A stretch of DNA of 64,000 nt from Actinomadura atramentaria DSM 43919. Lineage in GTDB: Bacteria; Actinomycetota; Actinomycetes; Streptosporangiales; Streptosporangiaceae. Below the pieces are notes generated by a model that did not search any database, was not told the origin of the DNA, and was given only the letters and a program-made list of their open reading frames with translations. This document shows positions 50,268-59,735 of this stretch, in pieces. The stretch is taken from the NCBI RefSeq assembly GCF_000381885.1, contig NZ_KB907221.1, positions 121,117-185,116 of the forward strand, in the 5' to 3' direction. A program made the position numbers and the translations under genes. Position 1 is the stretch's first letter, and each line of letters opens with the position of its first letter.

Positions 50268-50445
50268 CTTTTCACGCGCGTCACGGAGCGAAGTCCGGTG
50301 CGAACCCGGCGCTGTCCCGCAACTGTGGAGCCCCCCGAACGAGGCCGAGCCAGGTCGCCTCCGGCGCGCCGACGACCATCGACCTCGTGGAAGGGCGATC
50401 CGTCCCGCCGGGTCCGCGCCTCCCCCCTGGGAGCCTGGAGGCTTC
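50268..50445 (+). promoter_or_regulatory. Cobalamin (B12) riboswitch
   Basis: The core matches the cobalamin aptamer: AGTCCGGTGCGAACCCGG, then GCTGTCCCGCAACTGTGG near 50310-50328, and a B12-box-like GAGCCAGGTCGCCTCC at 50346-50361. GATAAC at 50258-50263 is a likely -10 box. The end forms exclusive hairpins. GCCTCC (50418-50423) can pair with GGAGGC (50437-50442), hiding the Shine-Dalgarno sequence before the GTG; alternatively CTCCC (50420-50424) pairs with GGGAG (50429-50433). This implies translational shut-off when cobalamin is plentiful. Confidence 0.9.
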
Positions 50446-50447
50446 AC

Positions 50448-51362
50448 GTGAGATCCGCCCGCGCGTTCGGCGCGCTCGCCCTCGTCGGCGTCCTGTCGTT
50501 CGCGTCCGCCTGCGGCGGCGACGACGGCGACGAGAAGGCCGGCAAGTCGGTCGTCGTCCAGGCCGGGAACGGCGCGGTGACGGTCCCCGCGACGCCGCGC
50601 CGGATCGTGTCGCTGGCCCCCACGCACACCGAGACGCTGTTCGCGCTCGGCGCCGGGCCGCAGGTCGTCGCCGCCGACGAGTACTCGACGTACCCGGCCG
50701 ACGCCCCCCGCACGAAACTCTCGGGCTTCACCCCGAACGCCGAGGCGATCATCAAGTACAACCCCGACCTGGTGATCCTTTCCAACGACACCGGTGGGAT
50801 CGTCAAGGCGCTGGAGAAGGTCAAGATCCCGGTGCTGCTCGAACCGGCGGCCACGTCCCTCGACGAGGTGTACGACGAGATCGCCGACCTCGGCCTGGCC
50901 ACCGGCCGCACCGAGCAGGCCCGCCGCGTCGCCGACGGGATGAAGGCGCAGATCCAGCAGACCGTCGCGGCGACGCCGAAGAAGGACCTCGGCTACTACC
51001 ACGAACTGGACGAGCAGCTCCACACGGTGACGTCCACGACGTTCATCGGCCGCGTTTACGGCCTGTTCGGGCTGCGCAACGTCGCGGACCCCGCCGACAA
51101 GACCGGCTCGGGCTACCCGCAGCTCTCCCGCGAGTCGCTGCTGAAGAGCGACCCGGACCTGGTCTTCCTGGCGGACGTGAAGTGCTGCTCGCAGAACACC
51201 GCGAGCGTCGCCAAGCGCCCCGGCTGGAAGGACCTGACGGCCGTCCGCAAGGGCGGCGTGGTCGAGCTGGACGACGACGTCGCGTCGCGCTGGGGCCCGC
51301 GCCTGCCGGAGCTGGTGAAGACGATCGCGGACGCGGTGCGCAGGGTCGCGGCCGCGAAGTGA
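50448..51362 (+). CDS. btuF: Cobalamin/corrinoid-binding lipoprotein (BtuF-type)
   Basis: A 304-residue class III (helical-backbone) binding protein. The lipoprotein signal has lipobox ASAC with Cys22. The fold signature includes RRIVSLAPTHTETLFALGAG, VVAADEYSTYPADA, IIKYNPDLVILSN and LLKSDPDLVFLADVKCC. This family binds B12 or iron complexes; the riboswitch ahead of it and CbiZ at the operon end point to corrinoids. GTG start behind GGAGG; its stop overlaps the permease start as GTGA. Confidence 0.88.
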   Translation: MRSARAFGALALVGVLSFASACGGDDGDEKAGKSVVVQAGNGAVTVPATPRRIVSLAPTHTETLFALGAGPQVVAADEYSTYPADAPRTKLSGFTPNAEAIIKYNPDLVILSNDTGGIVKALEKVKIPVLLEPAATSLDEVYDEIADLGLATGRTEQARRVADGMKAQIQQTVAATPKKDLGYYHELDEQLHTVTSTTFIGRVYGLFGLRNVADPADKTGSGYPQLSRESLLKSDPDLVFLADVKCCSQNTASVAKRPGWKDLTAVRKGGVVELDDDVASRWGPRLPELVKTIADAVRRVAAAK

Positions 51363-52444
51363 CCGTCCGCCCCGTCCGGCGCAAGCGGGCGCTCGACGTC
51401 CCGGCGCCCCGCGCGGCGGCGCGCCTGCGCCCGCTGCCGCTGGCCGCCGCGCTCGCCGTCCTCGCGGCGGCGCTGCTGGCCGGGCTGCTGGTCGGCGCGG
51501 CCGGGCTGCCGCTCGGCGGGGTGCTGCGGGCGCTGGCGGACGCGGTGCCGGGCGTCCGCCTCGACTCCGGGCTGACCGGCGTCGAGCGCAACGTGCTGTT
51601 CGAGCTGCGGCTGCCGCGCGTGCTGATGGGCGCGCTCGTCGGCGGGATGCTGGCGCTGGCGGGCGCGGGCTACCAGGGCGTGTTCCGCAATCCGCTCGCG
51701 GACCCGTACCTGCTCGGCGCGGCGGCGGGCGCGGGCGTCGGCGCGACGCTGGTGATCGTCGCGGTGCCGGGCGACCCGGCGGTCGGCGTGCCGCTGGCGG
51801 CGTTCGCGGGCGCGCTCGGCGGCGTGTTCCTGGCGTACGCGCTGGGGTCGACGGCGGGGCGCGGCGGGTCGGGCGTGGCGACGCTGGTGCTGGCGGGCGT
51901 CGCGGTGTCGAGTTTCCTCGCGGCCGTGCAGACGTTCCTGCAGCAGCTCAAGACCGACGAGCTGCAGCGGATCTACGCGTGGGTCCTCGGCGGCGTCGGC
52001 TCGGCGGACTGGCGGAGCCTCGCGCTGGTCGCGCCGTACGCGGCGGTGTCCACGGTGGTGCTGCTCCTGCACGGGCGGCTGCTGGACGTCCTCGCGGTCG
52101 GGGACGAGGAGGCGTCGGCGCTCGGCCTGTCGGCGGCGCGGGTGCGGCTGACGGTGCTGGTCGCGGCGTCGCTGGCGACCGCGTCGGCGGTGGCGGTGAG
52201 CGGGCTGATCGGGTTCGTCGGCGTCGTCGTCCCGCATGTCGTACGGCGGCTGGCGGGCGGTTCGTACCGGATCGTCCTGCCGCTGTCGCTGATCGGCGGC
52301 GCGGCGTTCCTGACGCTGGCGGACCTGCTCGCCCGCACGGTCATCGCGCCCGGCGAGCTGCCGCTGGGCGTCGTGACGGCGTTCGTCGGCGGCCCGTTCT
52401 TCGTGGTGGTGCTGCGCGCGACGCGGGGAACGGTGCAGACGTGA
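51359..52444 (+). CDS. btuC: Corrinoid ABC transporter permease (BtuC/FecCD family)
   Basis: A 361-residue FecCD/BtuC-type permease with about ten hydrophobic segments. Signatures are LRLPRVLMGALVGGMLALAGAGYQG, FRNPLADPYLLGAAAGAGVG and SGLIGFVGVVVPHVVRRLAG, plus GELPLGVVTAFVGGPFFVVVL near the end. It forms a homodimeric channel for the BtuF cargo. GTGA overlaps at both ends bind it translationally to btuF and btuD. Confidence 0.9.
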   Translation: MTVRPVRRKRALDVPAPRAAARLRPLPLAAALAVLAAALLAGLLVGAAGLPLGGVLRALADAVPGVRLDSGLTGVERNVLFELRLPRVLMGALVGGMLALAGAGYQGVFRNPLADPYLLGAAAGAGVGATLVIVAVPGDPAVGVPLAAFAGALGGVFLAYALGSTAGRGGSGVATLVLAGVAVSSFLAAVQTFLQQLKTDELQRIYAWVLGGVGSADWRSLALVAPYAAVSTVVLLLHGRLLDVLAVGDEEASALGLSAARVRLTVLVAASLATASAVAVSGLIGFVGVVVPHVVRRLAGGSYRIVLPLSLIGGAAFLTLADLLARTVIAPGELPLGVVTAFVGGPFFVVVLRATRGTVQT

Positions 52445-53214
52445 CCGTGCGGGTGCGGGGCCTGGACGTCGACCTGGCGGGCCGCCCGGTGCTGCGCGGC
52501 ATCGGCCTGGACGTCCCCGCGGGCGGCTGGACGGCGGTCGTCGGCCCGAACGGCGCGGGCAAGTCCACGCTGCTGCTGGCGGTGCTCGGGCTGCGCGCCG
52601 GGCGCGGCGAGGTCGCCGTCGCGGGCCGCGACCCGCGCGCGCTGCGGCCCCGCGAGCGCGCCCGGCTCGTCGCGTACGCGCCGCAGCACCCGGGCCTCCC
52701 GGCCGGGATGACGGTGTTCGACTACACGCTGCTCGGCCGCTCCCCCTACATCCCGCACCTCGGCCGGGAGAGCGCGCGCGACCGCGCGGTGGCGGGCGAC
52801 GTCCTGGACCGCCTCGACCTGGCCGCGTTCGCGGCGCGCCCGCTCGGCGAGCTGTCCGGCGGCGAGCGGCAGCGCGTCGTCCTGGCCCGCGCGCTGGCGC
52901 AGCAGACGTCGGTGCTGCTGCTGGACGAGCCGACGACCGCGCTGGACATCGGCCACCAGCAGCAGGTGCTGGAGCTGGTCGACGCGCTGCGCGCCGCCGA
53001 CGGCCTGACGGTCGTGACGACGCTGCACGACCTGACGCTCGCGGGCCAGTACGCGGACTCGCTGGTCCTGCTGTCGGGCGGCCGGGTCGCGGCGGCCGGG
53101 CCGCCGGGCGACGTCCTGACCCGCGAGTCGGTCGCGGAGCACTTCGGCGCGCGCGTCCGCGTCGCGCCGGGGCCGGACGGCCGCCCGGTCCTGTCCCCCG
53201 AGCGCCCATGCTGA
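52441..53214 (+). CDS. btuD: Corrinoid ABC transporter ATP-binding protein
   Basis: A 257-residue FepC/BtuD-type ATPase: Walker A VGPNGAGKST, Q-loop YAPQHPG, signature LSGGERQRVVLARAL, Walker B VLLLDEPTTALDIG and switch His in TTLHDLTLAG. It powers import through the BtuC permease. Its last seven bases overlap the start of cbiZ, so uptake and remodelling are made in step. Confidence 0.92.
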   Translation: MTVRVRGLDVDLAGRPVLRGIGLDVPAGGWTAVVGPNGAGKSTLLLAVLGLRAGRGEVAVAGRDPRALRPRERARLVAYAPQHPGLPAGMTVFDYTLLGRSPYIPHLGRESARDRAVAGDVLDRLDLAAFAARPLGELSGGERQRVVLARALAQQTSVLLLDEPTTALDIGHQQQVLELVDALRAADGLTVVTTLHDLTLAGQYADSLVLLSGGRVAAAGPPGDVLTRESVAEHFGARVRVAPGPDGRPVLSPERPC

Positions 53215-53885
53215 ATCTCAACCTCATGCGGCGGGACGAGGACGGCGCGCGCCTGCCCGCGACCGTCTGGCGGCCCGGCCGCGCCCTGCGCACGATCTCC
53301 TCGGCGACGCTCGGCGGCGGCCTCGGCACCGCGGAATGGGTGGTGAACGCCCAGGTGCCGACCGCGTACGCGCGCACGGACCCGGCCGAGCACCTGCGCG
53401 AGCTGGCGGCGCTGTTCGGGCTGGCGGGGCCGGGCGTCGGGATGCTCACCGCCGCCGCCGTGGACCGCACCTTCCACGGCGCGGACGGCGGTGTCGGCGC
53501 GGCCGCGACCGTGGGCCTGCGCGTCCCGACGTGGGCCGCCGCGCCCGCCGGAACCGCCGACCCCGAACTCGCGCCACTGCGCCCCGGGACCGTCAACATC
53601 CTGGTGTCGGTGCCCGTCCCGCTGACGGACGCGGCCCTGGTCAACGCGGTCATGACGGTGACGGAGGCGAAGACCCAGGCGCTCCTGGAGGCGGGCTACG
53701 CCTGCACCGGCACGGCCTCGGACGCCGTCTGCGTCGCCGCGCCGCTCCCCGGGGACCACGCGGAGCCGTTCGCCGGCCCGCGCTCGCCGTGGGGCGCGCG
53801 CATCGCCCGCGCGGTCCACACCGCCGTCCGCGCGGGCGCCGAGGACTACACCGCCTACCTGCGCGTCCGCCGCTCGTCCGGGTAG
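53208..53885 (+). CDS. cbiZ: Adenosylcobinamide amidohydrolase CbiZ
   Basis: A 225-residue CbiZ protein: RTISSATLGGGLGTAEWVVNAQV, GVGMLTAAAVDRTF, GTVNILVSVPVPLTDAALVNAVMTVTEAKTQALL and GTASDAVCVAAP are typical blocks. CbiZ cleaves the aminopropanol side chain of adenosylcobinamide or other corrinoids to give cobyric acid, allowing imported B12 analogues to be rebuilt with the cell's own lower ligand. As fourth gene under the cobalamin riboswitch it marks the operon as a salvage and remodelling unit. Confidence 0.9.
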   Translation: MLNLNLMRRDEDGARLPATVWRPGRALRTISSATLGGGLGTAEWVVNAQVPTAYARTDPAEHLRELAALFGLAGPGVGMLTAAAVDRTFHGADGGVGAAATVGLRVPTWAAAPAGTADPELAPLRPGTVNILVSVPVPLTDAALVNAVMTVTEAKTQALLEAGYACTGTASDAVCVAAPLPGDHAEPFAGPRSPWGARIARAVHTAVRAGAEDYTAYLRVRRSSG

Positions 53886-53949
53886 GACGCCACAGATTCG
53901 GCGGCCGGTCCCGGCCATTTCCCGCGATCATCAACGCAGTCCCCAATTG

Positions 53950-53955
53950 TAGAAT
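53950..53955 (+). promoter_or_regulatory. -10 box before the SBP-vWA pair
   Basis: TAGAAT stands 18 bases before the ATG at 53974. A matching -35 box is not clear. The predicted leader is about 12 bases and contains only GGGGGG as a ribosome site, directly against the ATG. Confidence 0.4.
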
Positions 53956-53973
53956 GACGAGCGTCTTGGGGGG

Positions 53974-56076
53974 ATGAAGCGTCGAGTCGAGGCGGCGATC
54001 CGATCCTCCATGAGCGGAACTCAAGGGAACGACTCGCAGGAGCCCTTCCGCGCTTCCTTCACCTGGCGTTTTCTCGTCGATGCGGTCGTCGCCAATTACG
54101 TCGTACCGCTGGCGCTCACCTGGCTGCTCCAACGGCTCGGCGTGGGCTCCAAGCGCGGCATCGGCATCACCGCGGTGCTGTGCGTCCTCGTCACCCTCGC
54201 CGCGACGGGCGGGCTGTGGGCGCTGTTCGCCGTCCGTCCCGAGGCGGCGGGCCGGATGATGCGCGCCGTGCTCGCCTGGCTGACGCGGGTGACGCGCGCG
54301 GCGGCGTGGACCGCGCTGGGCGCGGCGGCGTCGGCGCTGGTCCTCCTCGCGGTCGCGGGCGTACACCGGGTGGTCGAGTCGTTCGAGCCGTGCGGCTCAC
54401 CGCTCGAACTGCGGGTGCTGGCGGCCCCGGAGGCGCTGACCCCGCTGCGGGCCGCGGCGGCGGAGTTCGTCCGGGACGCGCACGAGCCGGGCCGCTCCCG
54501 CTGCCCGCGCTACGCGGTGAGCGTCGCGGCGGAGCCCGACGTCCTCGCCCTCCCGGCCGCCTTCGCCGACGACCGCGCCGCGTCCGACGCCGACACCGGA
54601 TCGGTCCCGGGACCGCAACCCGATATCTGGATCCCGTCGTCCTTCTCCGAATACGCCTACGCCGATCCAGATCCGCCCGGCGACGACAGACGGTTGGAAG
54701 TCCTCGGATCACTGGGCCGGTCGCCCGTGGTCATCGCGCTGTTCACCAAGGACGACAACCTCGTCTACTCCGAGACCTCGACGCCCCGCGAAAAGACGGC
54801 CGAAGAGATATTGGTGCGCTTCAAAGGCTATTTCGACCTCACCGGCATCGCGCGGCCGATCCCGGAGAGCTTCGCGCCGAGCCTGCTGGCCACGCCCGCG
54901 CTGTACGCGGCGCTGGTCAAGTCTGGGACGATCCCGCGCTCCGCCGACGCCGAGCGCTTCCTCAGCCCGGTCGGCAGCCTCGCGCCCGACCCGGCGACCC
55001 TGCTGTGCGGGCTGCGGGCCGAGGCCCTGCGCGGTGCCGACCCGCCCGGTGGGCTCGCCGTGGCGGTGCCCGAGCAGGCGGTGCTCGACTACGACGCCGG
55101 ACGCGCGCTCGGCGACCGGTGCGAGGCGGCGGGACGCGACCCGATCCCCGCGGACTGGCGGCTGCACCCTTACTACGCCGATGACCTGCCGCTGCTGAAC
55201 TACCCGTTCGTGCGGGTGCGTCGGCCCGGCCAGGACACCGCCGCGCGCGCCGCGGGCGTCGGGGCGTTCCGGTCGTGGCTGGACGACCACCCGCTGACGT
55301 CGCAGGGCCTGCGCGACACGTCCTGCCGCCACCGGCCCGACGCCGCCGCGCCGGACCTCGCCCGCGCCGCCGGAAGGGACACCGGCGGCCTGGCCTGCCC
55401 GGCGCCGCCCAAGAGCACGCGGGCCGCGCGCGACGACTTCCAGAGCGCGCTCGAGACGTTCAACAAGGCCCGGCAGCGCGTCGCCCTGTCGGTCGTGCTC
55501 GACGTGTCCGGGTCGATGGGGTACCCCGCGTCCACCGCGACGCGCGGGTCGCGCCTGTCGGTCGGCGTGGAGTTCCTGCGCGGCCTGAACGGGCAGCTCA
55601 AGGGCGACGACACCGCGAGCCTGTGGACGTTCGCCCAGCCCTCGCGGAGCCGTCCGCGCGACCCGGTCGCCACACCGGTCGGTTCCGCGCCGCTGTCGGC
55701 GGGCGACCAGCGCGCCGACCTGGCCGCCGCCCTCGCCCGCCAGGAGCCCGCGGGCCGCGACTTCCCCCTCGCGCGGGCGCTCGCCCGGGTCGACGACCAG
55801 CCCAAGGCCGGTGACGTCCTCGTCGTCACCGACGGGCAGGGGCCGCGCAGTGCGACCGACGCCGATCTGGACGCGCTGGCCGCCTTCCACCGCGCCCATC
55901 CGGGCACCGGCATCACGCTGGCCCTGACCGGACCGACCCGCTGCGACTTCGCGCCGGTCCGGCGGATCCGCGACCGCGTGGACGCGGGCTGCGTCCGGCT
56001 CTCCGGCGACGACGCCGGGCAGGCGGCGCGGCTCCTGGTCCAATGGCGCGACCCGGCGCGGGGTGGGAAGCGGTGA
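53974..56076 (+). CDS. Membrane-anchored substrate-binding/von Willebrand A protein
   Basis: A 700-residue protein. Three N-terminal membrane segments (VVANYVVPLALTWLL, GITAVLCVLVTLAATGGLWALF, AAWTALGAAASALVLLAVAGV) are followed by an extracytoplasmic region of about 350 residues resembling a solute-binding protein (LELRVLAAPEALTPLRAAAAEF, IWIPSSFSEYAY, SPVVIALFTKDDN, LLNYPFVRV). A von Willebrand A domain ends it, with MIDAS motif DVSGSM (Asp510, Ser512, Ser514) and LVVTDGQG. The MIDAS should bind a divalent ion and a partner protein. The stop overlaps the next start as GTGA. No transport permease is nearby, so sensing or adhesion is more likely than import. An ATG at 54010 is an alternative start. 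Confidence 0.78.
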   Translation: MKRRVEAAIRSSMSGTQGNDSQEPFRASFTWRFLVDAVVANYVVPLALTWLLQRLGVGSKRGIGITAVLCVLVTLAATGGLWALFAVRPEAAGRMMRAVLAWLTRVTRAAAWTALGAAASALVLLAVAGVHRVVESFEPCGSPLELRVLAAPEALTPLRAAAAEFVRDAHEPGRSRCPRYAVSVAAEPDVLALPAAFADDRAASDADTGSVPGPQPDIWIPSSFSEYAYADPDPPGDDRRLEVLGSLGRSPVVIALFTKDDNLVYSETSTPREKTAEEILVRFKGYFDLTGIARPIPESFAPSLLATPALYAALVKSGTIPRSADAERFLSPVGSLAPDPATLLCGLRAEALRGADPPGGLAVAVPEQAVLDYDAGRALGDRCEAAGRDPIPADWRLHPYYADDLPLLNYPFVRVRRPGQDTAARAAGVGAFRSWLDDHPLTSQGLRDTSCRHRPDAAAPDLARAAGRDTGGLACPAPPKSTRAARDDFQSALETFNKARQRVALSVVLDVSGSMGYPASTATRGSRLSVGVEFLRGLNGQLKGDDTASLWTFAQPSRSRPRDPVATPVGSAPLSAGDQRADLAAALARQEPAGRDFPLARALARVDDQPKAGDVLVVTDGQGPRSATDADLDALAAFHRAHPGTGITLALTGPTRCDFAPVRRIRDRVDAGCVRLSGDDAGQAARLLVQWRDPARGGKR

Positions 56077-57479
56077 GGCCGGGCCTGCTGGGCGTCCGCG
56101 AGCACCCGGTCCTCGCGGCGGTCTTCGCGCTGGCCGGGGCGTTGCTGACGGCGTTCGGGGCGGCGGTGCTGCCATCGTCCGGCTCACACCTGCCCGACGT
56201 GTGCGACGATTCGCGGCTCGTCGTCGCGGGCGGGACGGACGTCAGCTTCGGCTCGCAGCGGCGCGCGCTGGTCGAGGCGTGGAACGACAACGACGGCGGG
56301 GTCCGCGGGAGCCGGCCGCCCGCGCGGCTGGTGGAGGTCTCGCCGTCCTCGGACCTGCAGCGCGCGCAGCTCAAGGCCGTCGAGGAGTCCGGGAGCTGCG
56401 CCTACGACGTGCTGGTCCTCGACGCGCCGTGGACGGCGGAGTTCGCGGCGCGCCACTGGGTGCGGCCGCTGCGCGACCTCGGCCTGACAGCGGCTGACAC
56501 GCGGGACTTCTTCACGCGCGGCCTGGAGATGGGGTCCTACGAGCACGAGCTCTACGCGCTGCCGTTCAACCTGGACGTCGGGCTGCTCTACTACCGCGAC
56601 CCGTCGCGGCTGCCGCGCGCGCCGGGCGACTGGCCGCAGGAGAACTACATCGAGCAGCTCGGCGACTACGAAGGCCTGGTCGTCAACGCGCTGGAGGCGG
56701 TGTGGAACCACGGCGGCGACGGGGTGCTGACGGGCGAGCGGATTCCCGACGCCGCCGAGTTGAGGCGGGCGTACCGGGCGCTGCGCGGCGTCGCGGCCAC
56801 GATCGGGCGGCCCGGTCCGCTGCACGACTCCTACTGGTCCGGCTACCGGGAGAGCCAGAGCCTCGCCGCGTTCGCCAAAGCGGACGGGTCGGCGGTGCTG
56901 CGGCACTGGCCGTACGCCTACCAGACCCTCGCCAACGAGCCCGGATTGCGCGACGACGGGAAGCTGGAGTTCGGCGTCGAGGCCGCGCCGGGCTCGACGG
57001 TCCTCGGCGGGCAGACGCTCGCGGTGTCGGCGCGGTCGCGGCACGCGCGCGACGCCCTGGCGCTGGTGAAGTTCCTGACCGGGGATCAGGCCGAGCGGCG
57101 GCTGTACTCGTGCGGCGGGTTCGCGCCGACGCGCGCGGCGGTGCTGGGCGTCCCGCCCGAGCCGGGGCAGGACGCGCGCGTCCTGCCCGTGAAGACGTGC
57201 GGGGAGATCGTCCGGTCCGCGACGGGCGCCGACCCCGACAACCCGGCGGGCGCCCCGGAGGTGATGACCGGCGACCGGCTGACGGCGCTGGCGCAGGCGA
57301 TCGTGACGGCGCTGTCGCGGGCGCGCCCGCGTCCGGTCACCGCGTACTACAGCGCGTTCAGCGCGACGCTGCGCGAGTGCGCGCACGCGGTGTTCACCGG
57401 CTCGGACCCCGGCGAGGACGCGTTCGCCGCGGCGGTGGCGGCGTCGCTGCACGGGAAATGGGCGACCTGCGCGCCCTGA
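56073..57479 (+). CDS. Membrane-anchored extracellular solute-binding protein
   Basis: A 468-residue family 1 solute-binding-like protein. A single N-terminal hydrophobic helix (VLAAVFALAGALLTAFGAAVL) lacks a lipobox Cys, so the protein is likely a signal-anchor. Then come LVVAGGTDVSFGSQRRALVEAWN, CAYDVLVLDAPWTAEFAARHW, YALPFNLDVGLLYYR, GGQTLAVSARSRHARDALALVKFLTG and a Cys-containing tail. Sugar-binding proteins of ABC systems look like this, but no permease or ATPase gene is near. It overlaps the vWA gene by four bases, so the two proteins probably form a complex outside the membrane. Confidence 0.8.
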   Translation: MRPGLLGVREHPVLAAVFALAGALLTAFGAAVLPSSGSHLPDVCDDSRLVVAGGTDVSFGSQRRALVEAWNDNDGGVRGSRPPARLVEVSPSSDLQRAQLKAVEESGSCAYDVLVLDAPWTAEFAARHWVRPLRDLGLTAADTRDFFTRGLEMGSYEHELYALPFNLDVGLLYYRDPSRLPRAPGDWPQENYIEQLGDYEGLVVNALEAVWNHGGDGVLTGERIPDAAELRRAYRALRGVAATIGRPGPLHDSYWSGYRESQSLAAFAKADGSAVLRHWPYAYQTLANEPGLRDDGKLEFGVEAAPGSTVLGGQTLAVSARSRHARDALALVKFLTGDQAERRLYSCGGFAPTRAAVLGVPPEPGQDARVLPVKTCGEIVRSATGADPDNPAGAPEVMTGDRLTALAQAIVTALSRARPRPVTAYYSAFSATLRECAHAVFTGSDPGEDAFAAAVAASLHGKWATCAP

Positions 57480-57491
57480 CCGCGCGCCCGG

Positions 57492-58052
57492 TCACGCCTC
57501 CAGGGCGGCGCGGGCCATGCGGTGGAGGAGGCTCGCCATCGCGTCGCGGTCGAGGCCGGCGGCGCTGTGCGGGGTGGAGTTGAGCAGGCCGAAGCAGGCG
57601 TGGACGGCGGCGCGGGCGTGCTCGCGGGGCCGGTCCGGCGCGCGGCGCAGCAGCACGCCCACCCATTCCTCGACGTAGGCGCGCTGGAGGCGGCGGATCT
57701 CGCGGCGCTGCGGCTGCGGGACGTTGTCCAGCTCGCGGTCGTGGACGGTGATCAGAGCCGGATTGTCGAGCGCGAACGCGACGTGCCCGCGCAGCAGACC
57801 GTCCAGCGCCCGCGACGGATCGGGCTCGGCGGCGATCCGGACGCCCTCGGCGTGCAGCCGCGCGCTGATGTCCAGCAGCATCGCGGCGAGTACGTCGTCC
57901 TTCCCGCGGAAATGCCGGTAGAGGGCGGGGCCGGTCAGTCCGACGGCCCGGCCGAGGTCGCCGATGGACACGCCGTGGAAGCCGCGCCGGGCGAACAGCC
58001 CGGCGGCGGCCCCGAGGATCTCGGCGCGGCGCGGGTTCGGGGTCGGCGGCAT
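57492..58052 (-). CDS. TetR-family regulator of the branched-chain acyl-CoA operon
   Basis: A 186-residue TetR protein: RRAEILGAAAGLFARRGFHGVS, then the helix-turn-helix IGDLGRAVGLTGPALYRHFRGKDDVL. The C-terminal domain has LTVHD-like LITVHDRELDNVPQPQRREIRRLQRAYVEEW, characteristic of TetR regulators of fatty and branched-chain acyl-CoA genes. TACACT stands seven bases before the ATG, indicating a leaderless transcript. It is divergent from the carboxylase operon and should bind the twin GTTAAC palindromes. Confidence 0.88.
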   Translation of the reverse strand: MPPTPNPRRAEILGAAAGLFARRGFHGVSIGDLGRAVGLTGPALYRHFRGKDDVLAAMLLDISARLHAEGVRIAAEPDPSRALDGLLRGHVAFALDNPALITVHDRELDNVPQPQRREIRRLQRAYVEEWVGVLLRRAPDRPREHARAAVHACFGLLNSTPHSAAGLDRDAMASLLHRMARAALEA

Positions 58053-58059
58053 GGGGACG

Positions 58060-58116
58060 AGTGTAGACGGCCGAAGTTAACGAGCGTTAACATCGGCCTT
58101 GTTAACGACCGTTAAC
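58060..58116. promoter_or_regulatory. Divergent promoter with two TetR operators
   Basis: GTTAACGAGCGTTAAC (58076-58091) and GTTAACGACCGTTAAC (58101-58116) are near-identical 16-bp sites, starting 25 bp apart. On the minus strand TACACT (58065-58060) is the likely -10 box of the regulator gene. Both directions can be repressed from these sites. Confidence 0.75.
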
Positions 58117-58128
58117 CGAGGACGGGTG

Positions 58129-59727
<1,599 letters not shown>

Positions 59728-59735
59728 GGGCGGAG

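Noticed and set aside
53974..57479. Ordinary ABC sugar importer
   Set aside because: No permease or ATPase gene is adjacent, the first protein has a von Willebrand A domain, and the second lacks a lipobox.
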